Program-made: the position numbers and the translations under genes
Source of the DNA: Micromonospora lutea
GTDB taxonomy: Bacteria > Actinomycetota > Actinomycetes > Mycobacteriales > Micromonosporaceae
NCBI RefSeq assembly: GCF_016863535.1
Contig: NZ_BOPB01000016.1
Location: 1 to 64,000, forward strand
Reading direction: 5' to 3'
Length of the DNA: 64,000 bases
The notes under the pieces: generated by a model
Database searches by the model: none
The model's input: the letters and a program-made list of their open reading frames with translations, nothing else
What the model was told of the DNA's origin: nothing
Shown: positions 49,362 to 58,277 of the stretch, in pieces
Position numbering within the stretch: position 1 is the first letter of the stretch
Layout of the letters: every line of letters starts with the position of its first letter

Positions 49362-50225
49362 TTGACCGGGTCAGTACGTGAGGGGTCGGTGCAGCGGGCG
49401 GCGGTGCTGGGTAAGCCGATCGCGCATTCGCTCTCGCCGGTGATCCACAACGCGGGTTACGCCGCCGCCGGCCTGACCGGGTGGTCGTACACCCGGATCG
49501 AGTGCGCGGCGGCGGAGCTGCCGGCCCTGGTGGCCGGCCTGGGCCCGGAGTGGGCGGGGTTGTCGGTGACCATGCCGGGCAAGGAGGCGGCGCTCACGGT
49601 GGCCGCCGAGGTCTCGCCGGTCGCCGCCGCCGTGGGCGCGGCCAACACGTTGGTACGCCGTCCGGACGGCTCCTGGTACGCCGACAACACCGACGTCACC
49701 GGCATGGTCGAGGTGCTGACCGAGGCGGGCGTACGCCCCGGTGCCACCGTCACCGTGCTCGGCGCGGGCGGTACCGCGCGGGCGGCCCTCGCGGCGGCGG
49801 CCCGGCTGGACGCGGCCGGGGTGACCGTCATCGCCCGTCGCCCGGCGGCGCTCGCCGAACTGGAACCGGTCGCAGCCGCGCTCGGCGTGACGATGACCAG
49901 CGTGCCGTGGCCGCAGGCGTCTGCGCGGTTCGAGTTGTCGCCACTGGCCGGCACCGACGTGGTGGTCAGCACGGTGCCGAAGGGCGCCGCCGACGAGGTG
50001 GCCGACAGCGTGCGCTGGCGAGCGGGAACGGTGGTCTTCGACGCCATCTACGACCCGTGGCCGACTCCGCTTGCCGCTTCAGCCGCGGCTGCCGGTTGCC
50101 TAATCGTCTCCGGCCTGGACCTGCTTCTCGCCCAGGCGATCGGCCAGTTCGAGCAGTTCACCGGCGTTCCCGCTCCCCGGCCGGCGATGTCCGCCGCCCT
50201 CGCCGCCGCCTGCGCGGGCGGCTGA
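49362..50225 (+). CDS. aroE: Shikimate dehydrogenase
   Basis: 287 residues from a TTG with GAGGAG upstream; a later GTG at 49389 is less likely. Shikimate-binding site KPIAHSLSPVIHN, catalytic lysine in TMPGKEAAL and aspartate in ADNTDVTG, and the NADP motif VLGAGGTARAALAA. Reduces 3-dehydroshikimate to shikimate in aromatic amino acid synthesis. The next expected aro genes are not in the window; instead a surface-protein region starts. Confidence 0.94.
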   Translation: MTGSVREGSVQRAAVLGKPIAHSLSPVIHNAGYAAAGLTGWSYTRIECAAAELPALVAGLGPEWAGLSVTMPGKEAALTVAAEVSPVAAAVGAANTLVRRPDGSWYADNTDVTGMVEVLTEAGVRPGATVTVLGAGGTARAALAAAARLDAAGVTVIARRPAALAELEPVAAALGVTMTSVPWPQASARFELSPLAGTDVVVSTVPKGAADEVADSVRWRAGTVVFDAIYDPWPTPLAASAAAAGCLIVSGLDLLLAQAIGQFEQFTGVPAPRPAMSAALAAACAGG

Positions 50226-50282
50226 GCGGAGGTCGAGCGCCCGATGGGCCTCGCGGTCCCGCAGCGTGACAAGCGGCGGGCG

Positions 50283-51323
50283 TCACGCCGGTCGCCATCC
50301 CTGGCGGGTTCGTCGGGCCCGGTTGAGCAGAACGAGCGCTACACCGGTGATGCCGACCGCACCGGCGATGCCGAGCAGCAGCGGCAGGTGTGAGCTGATC
50401 GTGGCGGGCAAGCCCCAGGCTCCCTGGTTGTCGGGGAACGTCAAGGTGCCGGTGAAGGTACGCCGGATGCGTCCGCTGGTGAGGGTGAGTTTGGCGTGCC
50501 ACGGCCCGTTGGACAGCTGTTCGTCGATTTCGACGATCACCTGGCCGACCCCGCCGGGCATGAGCGTGGCTCGCTGCCGCACCTCGAAGGGGCCGGCGTT
50601 GATCTTGCCCTTCGTGTCGGAAAGCCACAACTGGCCGTCGATGTCGAGGGCCCGCTCTCCGGTGTTGCGCACGTCCGCTCGGACGATCGGGTGTCCGTCT
50701 TCGGTTCGGCCGGGGACAAGCCGCTCGATCATGAAGTCGGACGGGGGGTCGCCACCAGGTCCGACATCGAGATAGATCCGAACGCCGACACCGTTGACGA
50801 TCTGCACATTGCCGGCGGTGCCGGGAGTGGGTGAAGCGATCGAGGCGACGAGGACGCCATAGCGCTCGCCTCGGGGAGCGGCCGAGGGCACGGCGATGGT
50901 GGCGGTGAGTTCGACGCGGCTGTGTGGCGGGATGACCAGGTCGGGTCGATCGACGGTGATCCAGGTGGGCAGTTCGTTGGCATCGGGGTCCGCCGACGGC
51001 ACGAAGGTGTTGTCCCGGATTTCCGCTGTCGAGACCCGTAGGAGCACCTTCTGTGTGGCGCGCGAGTTGTTGGACACCGCGAAGCGGCGGGTGATTGTCG
51101 TGCCCGGGTTGACATGGTCGACTATGTACAACTGGGCGCGGGGATCATCGCGGCGGTTCGACGAGACCTCGAGCAGTCTGATGCCGAGGGTGTCGTTGTC
51201 CGCCCGGTGGCCCGGACGCGACGCGTCCGGGCCACCTGCCGCCGCCGCGGTTCCGACGAGCGCGGTGATGAGAAGGAGCGCTGTGAGCCCGGCGCGGCGG
51301 GCCAGACCGGATCGTGCTGCCAT
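50283..51323 (-). CDS. DUF916-like (WxL-interacting protein type) membrane surface protein
   Basis: 346 residues: signal peptide (ALLLITALVGTAAAAG), two immunoglobulin-like beta domains (VDHVNPGTTITRRFAVSNNS, then a second from about residue 200) and a C-terminal membrane anchor (PLLLGIAGAVGITGVALVLL) with a basic RARRTRQGWRPA end. The first domain matches the DUF916 peptidoglycan-binding pattern of WxL-associated proteins in Gram-positives. It is 3 bp downstream of a WxL-like secreted protein gene, its expected partner. Family assignment is by pattern only. Confidence 0.75.
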   Translation of the reverse strand: MAARSGLARRAGLTALLLITALVGTAAAAGGPDASRPGHRADNDTLGIRLLEVSSNRRDDPRAQLYIVDHVNPGTTITRRFAVSNNSRATQKVLLRVSTAEIRDNTFVPSADPDANELPTWITVDRPDLVIPPHSRVELTATIAVPSAAPRGERYGVLVASIASPTPGTAGNVQIVNGVGVRIYLDVGPGGDPPSDFMIERLVPGRTEDGHPIVRADVRNTGERALDIDGQLWLSDTKGKINAGPFEVRQRATLMPGGVGQVIVEIDEQLSNGPWHAKLTLTSGRIRRTFTGTLTFPDNQGAWGLPATISSHLPLLLGIAGAVGITGVALVLLNRARRTRQGWRPA

Positions 51324-51326
51324 GCG

Positions 51327-51914
51327 TCAGGCGACGGTGTGGCTGATGGTCCCGGTGTAGGTACCTGCCACCTTGCTCAGGCCGATCTCGGCGGTCAACG
51401 ACGGCTCCCAGGTGGCGGAGTTGTTGCCGCTGCCACCGGTGTGGCTGAACGCCGTGGGTGTGCCGTCGATGGTGGTGCCGGCTGCCGGTGGCGGTGGCGC
51501 GAAGACACCGGGTTGCCCGGGGGTGAAGGTTCCGTCACCTTCGGTCGTGGTGGCGTTGCCGGAGAAGTAGTAGATGTCGCCGGTGGAAATGGTCTCCGGT
51601 GCGGTCGCGCCGCCGGTGGTGAAGTCAGCGCCGGCGACGGTCACCGTCCAGGTGGGGGTGAGTGAGGCCCGGGCGTCCGTGACTGTCACGGCGCCGAGGG
51701 AGCCGTAGGCGTAACCACCGGGAGTTCCATCGTTGGCGAGATCCGCGGTGTCCGGAACAGTGATCTCCAGATCGCCTGCCGTCACGTCGAAGGTGGTGGT
51801 GGTCTCGCAGGCGGTGTCCTCGGGGCAGGTGTCCGCCTGCGCGGGTGCCGCGTTCAGCAACCCCGCTGCCAGGGCCACCGTACCGACGAGTGCGATGCTG
51901 AGCTTCTTTGTCAC
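51327..51914 (-). CDS. Secreted WxL-like surface protein
   Basis: 195 residues. GTG start after GGGAGG. Signal peptide (LSIALVGTVALAAGLLNAAP, cut near AQADT), then an all-beta domain: TFDVTAGDLEITVPD, WTVTVAGADFTTG and an ending ATWEPSLTAEIGL ... GTYTGTISHTVA. That ending follows the WxL domain rhythm (Trp, a polar strand, then Gly-x-Tyr-x-Gly and a final beta strand). WxL proteins bind the cell wall and assemble with DUF916 proteins, like the one encoded 3 bp downstream. Probably exported to the cell surface. The true WxL motif is not exact. Confidence 0.65.
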   Translation of the reverse strand: MTKKLSIALVGTVALAAGLLNAAPAQADTCPEDTACETTTTFDVTAGDLEITVPDTADLANDGTPGGYAYGSLGAVTVTDARASLTPTWTVTVAGADFTTGGATAPETISTGDIYYFSGNATTTEGDGTFTPGQPGVFAPPPPAAGTTIDGTPTAFSHTGGSGNNSATWEPSLTAEIGLSKVAGTYTGTISHTVA

Positions 51915-52171
51915 CTGACAACCTCCCAAGTGCCGTGAACGATGTCAACTCAGGGTAATTGTCGGTTATGTCGCATTACTGCATGTCTGGCACCTTGTTC
52001 CCCTTTTGGGGGAGGTGGATCGCCTCGTGCCGCTGCCGCCGCCCAGTGGCGAGCCTCAACGTCGGCTTAGCCGAGTTTTAAGACGCGCTTAGGTCCGGTT
52101 GTCATCCGCACGCTCTGTTGTGTACGCGGATACGCTGCTCAGCGTTGTTGCCGTAGACACGAGGAGTATCC

Positions 52172-53878
52172 GTGGCCAGTCGCGGACTGCACCGCATGAT
52201 CCCGCACCGCCGCCCACGGCGTAAGGCCATGGTGCTCGGCGTCATCGGCACCACGGTGGTGCTGGGGCTCGGCGCGACCATGGTGCCGCTGCTCGCCGAT
52301 GACGACCTGTCGATTCCGGTGGTGGCCGACACCACCGCCACGATGGTGCCGCAGGACGGCGACAACAGCGTCAAGACGACGCTCGCGACCTGTCCCGCGC
52401 CCTGCGACGGCAACCCGCGTGGCGCCCGGGAGGCGGTGCTCACCTTCCTGGTCACCACGCTGCCGGCGAACGCGGTGAACGTACGGGCCACGCTGCGGGT
52501 GCACGCCTGGCAGAAGTTCGACGCGACGGTGACCGCGCACGAGTCCCGGCTGGACGCCCGGGCGGCCCGTCCGGCGCCCTCGCCGCTGGGCGCGGCGCTG
52601 GACACGGTCACCGGCGTCGCCAAGGGATTCAACGAGTGGGACGTCTCGGGGCTGGTCACCGGTAACGGCATCTGGACCCTGTCGCTGGCGCAGGCCGGGC
52701 TGGGCAGCCGCATCTACTGGGCCTCAGGTGAGAACCGCAGCGCCGACCTGCGTCCGCGCCTCGCGCTCAGCTACGGCGTGGGTGCCCGTCCACCGTCGTC
52801 CGCCTCGCCCAGCGTCTCGCCGACGCCGTCGGCCTCGCCCAGCCGCCCTCCGGCCTCGCCGAGTGTTTCGCCCAGCGTGAGCCCGTCATCCGCCCGGCCC
52901 AGCCCCACGTCCCCGCCGCCGCCGGTGTCGGACAAGTGTGGAACGGTCTCGGCGAAGCTGGTCCCGGCCTGCGGGGCATGGTGGGGGATGTACTCGCCGT
53001 CCAGCGCGTCCACCGGGTGGGACCACGGTAAGTCGATCACTGATGTGGAGAAACAGGTCGGTCGACAGTTCGACATCGTCCACCGCTACCACGACTTCTC
53101 GAACACCGGCAGCAACGGCGCCTTCCCCGACGCCTTCCAGCAGCAGCAGATGCGCGACGGGCGGCTCATGTTCTTCGCCTGGGAGAGCCGGATCTTCTCG
53201 TCCGGCACCGTGCTGACCTGGAAGGACGTCTACAGCGGGCGGTACGACTCGACGATCGACGCGGTTGCCGGCCGGATCCGTGCGATCGGTCAACCGGTCT
53301 TCATCGGGTTCGACCACGAGCCGGAGGACGAGCCGGCCAAGGGTAGCGACGCGGAATTCGTCCGGGCCTGGCGGTACATCCACGACCGGTTCGCCAACGC
53401 CAAGGCCGACAACGCGGTCTGGGTGTGGACGATGATGGGCTGGTCCGGTCACTACGACCGGTACGCCGGGCTCTACCCCGGTGACAGCTACGTCGACTGG
53501 GTGGCGTGGGATCCGTACAACTTCCACGTCTGCAACGGCAGCACCCTGTGGAAGAGTCCCAGCACCACCATCGGCTCCTTCTACCGGTGGCTCGACGAGA
53601 ACGGCATCGGCACCGGCAAGCCACGCATGCTTGCCGAGTTCGGCACCAACATGGACGCCTCCGACCCGAACGCGAAGCGGCGCTGGTTCGAGGAGTTCCC
53701 GGCGGCACTGAAGGCCCACCCAAAGATCAAGGCAGCGATCTACTTCAACTCGGCGGGAATGACGAAAACGACGAACACCTGCAACATGATGATGAATCAG
53801 GATGCGGCCTCGGTGGCCGGATTCGCTGCGGCGGGACGCGACAGCTACCTACGGCAGCCGACCGGAGGGAGCCGCTGA
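52172..53878 (+). CDS. Secreted or membrane-anchored GH26-like glycoside hydrolase
   Basis: 568 residues. GTG start after GAGGAG. Uncleaved or cleaved signal segment (AMVLGVIGTTVVLGLGATMV), a beta domain of the CBM96/DNRLRE type (residues about 50-205, with RATLRVHAWQKFDATVTAHE), a Pro/Ser/Ala linker, then a catalytic domain. In it, GFDHEPEDEP holds the likely acid/base (E383) and MLAEFGTNMD the nucleophile (E489), with WVAWDPYNFHVC between, which is the GH26 pattern. Beta-mannanase or beta-1,3-xylanase-like activity is possible, and a depolymerase for the neighbouring polysaccharide is an attractive inference. Confidence 0.85.
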   Translation: MASRGLHRMIPHRRPRRKAMVLGVIGTTVVLGLGATMVPLLADDDLSIPVVADTTATMVPQDGDNSVKTTLATCPAPCDGNPRGAREAVLTFLVTTLPANAVNVRATLRVHAWQKFDATVTAHESRLDARAARPAPSPLGAALDTVTGVAKGFNEWDVSGLVTGNGIWTLSLAQAGLGSRIYWASGENRSADLRPRLALSYGVGARPPSSASPSVSPTPSASPSRPPASPSVSPSVSPSSARPSPTSPPPPVSDKCGTVSAKLVPACGAWWGMYSPSSASTGWDHGKSITDVEKQVGRQFDIVHRYHDFSNTGSNGAFPDAFQQQQMRDGRLMFFAWESRIFSSGTVLTWKDVYSGRYDSTIDAVAGRIRAIGQPVFIGFDHEPEDEPAKGSDAEFVRAWRYIHDRFANAKADNAVWVWTMMGWSGHYDRYAGLYPGDSYVDWVAWDPYNFHVCNGSTLWKSPSTTIGSFYRWLDENGIGTGKPRMLAEFGTNMDASDPNAKRRWFEEFPAALKAHPKIKAAIYFNSAGMTKTTNTCNMMMNQDAASVAGFAAAGRDSYLRQPTGGSR

Positions 53879-54046
53879 ACGGGGTGAGCCGAGCCACAGA
53901 AACGGGCCCCCGCAACGGCTGTCGGAAATCCGACTCTCACTGAGGTTGTCCGTTTCCTGATCCACCCTCCGCCCAATCGGCGGATGCCGCCCTCCAGCGT
54001 GGAGCGGGCACGCTACGTGCATTCTCGTCCACTCTGGAGGCGCAGC

Positions 54047-56047
54047 GTGCCCAGATTCTCCTTGTCGTGGCGTTCCATCCGTCGGCATCGAAGCGGGGCC
54101 GCGACGGTCGCGATGGTGACCGTCGCGGCCGTACTGGCGGTGCCCACCGCGGCGTCCGCAGCCGTGGTCCCGGTGCCCGAGCCGGCGACCCTGGTCTCGG
54201 CCAACCCGGCTGACCAGACCCCACATGCCCGTGATGGCGAGGCTCGCGCCTTCGCCGAGATCGGAAACACGGTCTTCGTCGGGGGCAGTTTCACGCAGAT
54301 TCGTCAGACGGCCAGCTCGGCCTGGACCGCCCGCAGCTACCTCTTCGCGTACGACCGGACCAGCGGGACGATCTCCACGGCGTTCCTGCCGGTGCTCGAC
54401 GGCGCGGTCAACTCGCTCATCGCCGGCCCCGGCGGAACCCTGATCGTCGGCGGGGCCTTCAAGAACGTCAACGGTGTGTCGCGCCGCAACCTGGTGGCAC
54501 TCGAACCCTCAACCGGCATGATCATCGACAGCTGGGTCGGTCGTTCCGACGGCGGCACGGTGCGTGACATGGTGCTGCACGGCAACTGGCTCTACGTGGC
54601 CGGAGCGTTCAACTGGCTCAACGGCACCGCGCACGCGGGGCTCGGCCGGTTGAACGCCACGACCGGAGCCATCGACCCGAGCTTCAACATCAACACCAGC
54701 GTCGGCCGGCACGGCACCAGCATGTACGTCTGGGCCATCGACGTCTCCCCGGACGGCGGCACCCTCGTCGTCGGCGGCAACTTCCTCTACGTCAACGACC
54801 TGTCGCGCAACCAGATGGCGCTGGTCGACCTCACCGGCACGCCGAGCGTCATCGACTGGAGCACCGAGCGGTTCGTGCCGCCCTGCGCCAGCCCGGCGAC
54901 GTTCGTGCACTACGTGCAGGATGTCCGGTTCGGCGGTGACGGCACCTGGTTCGTCGTCGGCACCAACGGCGGCTCCGGTTGGCCGAGCGCCTACTGCGAC
55001 GCCCTGGTGCGCTTCGAGACCGCCGCCCGGGGCCCCAACCAGGTCGCCACCTGGGTCAACTTCACCGGCAACGACACCATCACCTCGGTCGAGGTCGCCG
55101 ACAACATCATCTACCTCGGCGGGCACTTCCGCTGGTTGAACAATCCGAACGCCAGCGACCGGGCCGGCAACGGCGCCATCGACCGGCTGGGCATCGGCGC
55201 GGTCACCCCGGCCACCGGAATGCCGGTGAACTGGAACCCGCGCCGCAGCGGCGGTTCCGCCCTGCCCTCGGGGGCCAGTTCCTGGGGGTCGTCGGTGCCG
55301 GTGCTGTGGCGGGGCACGCACGGCCTCTACTTCGGTCACAACTCCGACGGCATGGGCAACGAGTACCATGGCCGGCTCGGCGTGTTCCCGCTCAACGGCG
55401 GGCGCACGATCACGCCGAAGAACCCGCCCACGGGCAGCAGCGGCCACCTCCACCTGAACGTCGGCTCCGGCGAGGTGGCTCGGGTGCCGTTCGACGGCAC
55501 CGCGCTGGACGCCGCCAACGCCACAGTGGTCAGCCAGGCCAACTACACGGACGCGGGCGCGACCTGGCTGGTCGACGACCGGATCTACTGGTCCCACACG
55601 GTCTCCGGCACGCCGACCGGCAGCCGGATCGACATCTCGCTGTTCAACGGCACCACGATCGGCGGGCCGTGGGAGGCCTCCGGCTACAACGACTGGTACA
55701 ACCCCGCTCTGTTGACCGGCGCGTTCTACCTGGACGGCCGGCTGTACTACACCCGCAGCGGGGCCAACAACCTCTACTACCGCTACTTCGAGATCGACGG
55801 CAGCTACCTGGGCGCCACCGAGTTCGTCCTGCCGACCACCGGCGTGACCTGGTCCGCCGTGCGTGGCATGGCCTGGGTGGACGGGAAGATCGTCTACGGG
55901 GCGACCAACGGGTCGCTGCGCAGCGTGCCGTTCGATCCGACCCTGGCTCCCGCCGCGGCGGTCACCGGCGCCGAGTCGACGCTCATCGCGGAGGCGACGC
56001 CGGAGCTGAGCTGGTCGACCGCCTCGATGTTCTTTTCAGTTCCCTAG
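54047..56047 (+). CDS. Secreted beta-propeller protein with delta-60-like repeats
   Basis: 666 residues from the GTG at 54047, which follows GGAGG. Signal peptide (AATVAMVTVAAVLAVPTAAS). At least five repeats with the pattern GGxFxxxN (near residues 78, 134, 184, 241 and 356: GGSFTQI, GGAFKNVNG, AGAFNWLNG, GGNFLYVND, GGHFRWLNN) spaced about 50-60 residues, as in delta-60/DUF5122 propellers. The C-terminal third is rich in Asn, Tyr and Gly. Four cysteines. It is the first gene before the polysaccharide genes on the same strand. Role unknown; an extracellular binding or surface protein is likely. Confidence 0.78.
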   Translation: MPRFSLSWRSIRRHRSGAATVAMVTVAAVLAVPTAASAAVVPVPEPATLVSANPADQTPHARDGEARAFAEIGNTVFVGGSFTQIRQTASSAWTARSYLFAYDRTSGTISTAFLPVLDGAVNSLIAGPGGTLIVGGAFKNVNGVSRRNLVALEPSTGMIIDSWVGRSDGGTVRDMVLHGNWLYVAGAFNWLNGTAHAGLGRLNATTGAIDPSFNINTSVGRHGTSMYVWAIDVSPDGGTLVVGGNFLYVNDLSRNQMALVDLTGTPSVIDWSTERFVPPCASPATFVHYVQDVRFGGDGTWFVVGTNGGSGWPSAYCDALVRFETAARGPNQVATWVNFTGNDTITSVEVADNIIYLGGHFRWLNNPNASDRAGNGAIDRLGIGAVTPATGMPVNWNPRRSGGSALPSGASSWGSSVPVLWRGTHGLYFGHNSDGMGNEYHGRLGVFPLNGGRTITPKNPPTGSSGHLHLNVGSGEVARVPFDGTALDAANATVVSQANYTDAGATWLVDDRIYWSHTVSGTPTGSRIDISLFNGTTIGGPWEASGYNDWYNPALLTGAFYLDGRLYYTRSGANNLYYRYFEIDGSYLGATEFVLPTTGVTWSAVRGMAWVDGKIVYGATNGSLRSVPFDPTLAPAAAVTGAESTLIAEATPELSWSTASMFFSVP

Positions 56048-56140
56048 CGTTCACCGTTCGTAACGAAACCTCGGTAGTTTGTTCACCTCGGGTCGGCGCG
56101 CGGTATCCCGCCGCCGGCCCGAGGAAAGTGGGGAGGCTCG

Positions 56141-56683
56141 TTGACCGGCATTCGGCGTGGATTCGTCGTGCGTACCGTCTTCGCGGTCAAGCGTGGCTGG
56201 TACCGGTTGCGCTATCCGCGACTGCAACTGGGCGCGGGGGTGGAGATCCGGGGTCGGATCCGGCTGCGGCGTGGCGTACGGGTCAGCATCGGCGCGCACA
56301 CCCGACTGAACAAACTGGTCCGCTTCGCCGGGCCCGGGGAGGTGCGCGTCGGCGCCAACTGTCTGCTCAACGCGACCTGGATCGGCAGTTGGACCTCGGT
56401 GACCATCGGCGACCGGTGCCTGCTGTCGGACTGCGAGTTCCTCGACAACGACTTCCACAACCTTGCCCCCGACCGCCGGCACGACCCGCCCGGCCCCGCC
56501 ACCCGGGCGCCGATAACCGTCGAGGACAACGTCTGGATCGGCGCGCACGCGCTGGTCATGAAGGGGGTGCGGATCGGCCGGGACAGCGTCGTTGGTGCTG
56601 CGGCGGTGGTCCGTACGGACGTGCCGCCCGGGGTCGTGGTGATCGGCAATCCACAACAGATAGCGAAGAAGTTTCATGACTGA
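56141..56683 (+). CDS. Hexapeptide-repeat acyltransferase
   Basis: 180 residues from a TTG with a GGGGAGG ribosome site. Left-handed beta-helix pattern throughout (VRVGANCLLNATWIGSWTSV, ITVEDNVWIGAHALVMKGVR) and the family histidine in DNDFHNLAPD. It should transfer an acetyl or other acyl group to a sugar of the polysaccharide, as in capsule and exopolysaccharide loci. The 3' end overlaps the chain-length gene by 8 bp. Confidence 0.85.
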   Translation: MTGIRRGFVVRTVFAVKRGWYRLRYPRLQLGAGVEIRGRIRLRRGVRVSIGAHTRLNKLVRFAGPGEVRVGANCLLNATWIGSWTSVTIGDRCLLSDCEFLDNDFHNLAPDRRHDPPGPATRAPITVEDNVWIGAHALVMKGVRIGRDSVVGAAAVVRTDVPPGVVVIGNPQQIAKKFHD

Positions 56684-58274
56684 TGCCGCGCCCAGCCCCT
56701 GGACCGGTGACGGCTCCACCGCCGCCCCGCCCCGCAGTGTCACGATCACCGACATGGTGCGGGTTCCGCTGCACCGGATCCGGCTCGTCGCGGCGGTGGC
56801 CCTCTGTGGACTGCTCGCCGCGGTCGGCTACGTGCTGGTGGCGCCGGGCACGGTGACGGCGAACGCCGTGGTGGCGGTCCGACCGGTGGTCACCGACGCC
56901 TTCACACCCAGTGGCGCCGCCGCCGACCGGGCGGTGAACATGAACGTGGAGAGCGGGATCGCCACCGGCACCGAAGTCGTCGCGAAGCTGGCCGCCACGT
57001 TCGATTCGGATCAGCGCACGGTACGCGACAGCCTTGAGGTCGAGGTGCCCGCCGGTGGCCAGATCCTGCGCTTCATCTACCAGGCCGCTGACGCCGAGGA
57101 GGCCGTGGCGGGTGCCAACCTGGCCGCGCAGAGCTACCTCGACGTCCGGCGCGGCATGTACGAGAAGCAGCGCGAGGAGATGCTGCGGTCGTACGACGAG
57201 AGCATCGAGAAGATCATCGCCCAGCGGAACACCGTGCAGCGCAGGATCAACAACGCCCGGGACACCGCCGCCACCAACGCCGCGGTCGCCGAACTCGGCG
57301 GAATCAACAACCAACTCACCCAGCTCAGCTCCGCCCGGACGGAGATCGCCGCGGTCGACGTGAACCCGGGCTGGGTCACCCGGAGCGCCGAGCGGACGCT
57401 GGCCACCGCAGCCGGCAACTCGTCGCTGCTGCTGGCCGGCGGACTCCTCGGTGGGACCGTGGTCGGGTTGGTTCTCGCCTTCCTGTGGGAGTCGGTGGAC
57501 CGACGTATCCGCAGCGTGGCCGATGCCCGGGACAGCACCGGCCTGCCGCTGCTGGGCACCGTCCGCCGGTCCGGGCTGCGCGGTCGGGCGGTCGACGCCG
57601 ACGTCCGTTACGTCGCGATGGCCGTCGCCGAACGGGTCCGCCAACCCGCCCGGGTCGCCGTGCTGACCGCCCGGGAGGACGCCACCGTGATCACCGCCGG
57701 GCTCGCGGTCGCCCTCGCCGTGGCCGGGCGGGAGGTCTTCGTCGCCGACGACAGCGGCCGGGTCGACCGGCTGCGGGCCGCGGTGCTCACCGACCGGGAC
57801 CGGTTGCCGGCGGGCCTCGACCCGACCCGACCCGTCGTACCCAAGCCCCGCACCGCACCGACCGACGTCGACGACGGTCCCACCGAGGTCATCACCCGAC
57901 GCCCCTCACCACATCCGATCGGCGCGCGACCGTCGACCGATCCGGAGGCGACGCTCACCCTGCCCCGTGTCGCCAAGACCGCCGGCCGTACCGAGAACGG
58001 ACGGGCCGCCGGCGACGAGCAGGTGGTGGTGGGTGCCGGCACGGTGCGGTTCGGCACCTGGCGGCAGGGCGCCGACCACCGCCTCGTGCTGTACAACGCC
58101 CCGCCGGCCGAGGCCGACGAGCGGGGCGTGGCGATGGCCCGACAGGGCACCGCCGTGGTCGTGGTCGAACGCGACCGCACCCGTCAGGCCGACCTGCGCC
58201 GACTCGCGGAGCGGCTGCGGGCGGCCGGGGTCAACCCGCTGGGGTTCGTCCTGTGCCGCAGCGGGCGGAGTTGA
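56676..58274 (+). CDS. Wzz-like polysaccharide chain-length protein with degenerate ATPase domain
   Basis: 532 residues. Membrane segments near 34-56 and 249-271 enclose an outer coiled-coil region (EKQREEMLRSYDESIEKIIA), the Wzz/CapA layout. After the second segment comes VDRRIRSVADARDSTGLPLL, as in BY-kinase-linked proteins, then a Rossmann-like domain whose P-loop position reads TAREDATVITAG with no GKS/T. A Pro-rich region follows, with a final domain that again lacks Walker motifs. It probably regulates polymer length without kinase activity. Coupled to both neighbours. Confidence 0.82.
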   Translation: MTDAAPSPWTGDGSTAAPPRSVTITDMVRVPLHRIRLVAAVALCGLLAAVGYVLVAPGTVTANAVVAVRPVVTDAFTPSGAAADRAVNMNVESGIATGTEVVAKLAATFDSDQRTVRDSLEVEVPAGGQILRFIYQAADAEEAVAGANLAAQSYLDVRRGMYEKQREEMLRSYDESIEKIIAQRNTVQRRINNARDTAATNAAVAELGGINNQLTQLSSARTEIAAVDVNPGWVTRSAERTLATAAGNSSLLLAGGLLGGTVVGLVLAFLWESVDRRIRSVADARDSTGLPLLGTVRRSGLRGRAVDADVRYVAMAVAERVRQPARVAVLTAREDATVITAGLAVALAVAGREVFVADDSGRVDRLRAAVLTDRDRLPAGLDPTRPVVPKPRTAPTDVDDGPTEVITRRPSPHPIGARPSTDPEATLTLPRVAKTAGRTENGRAAGDEQVVVGAGTVRFGTWRQGADHRLVLYNAPPAEADERGVAMARQGTAVVVVERDRTRQADLRRLAERLRAAGVNPLGFVLCRSGRS

Positions 58275-58277
58275 GGC

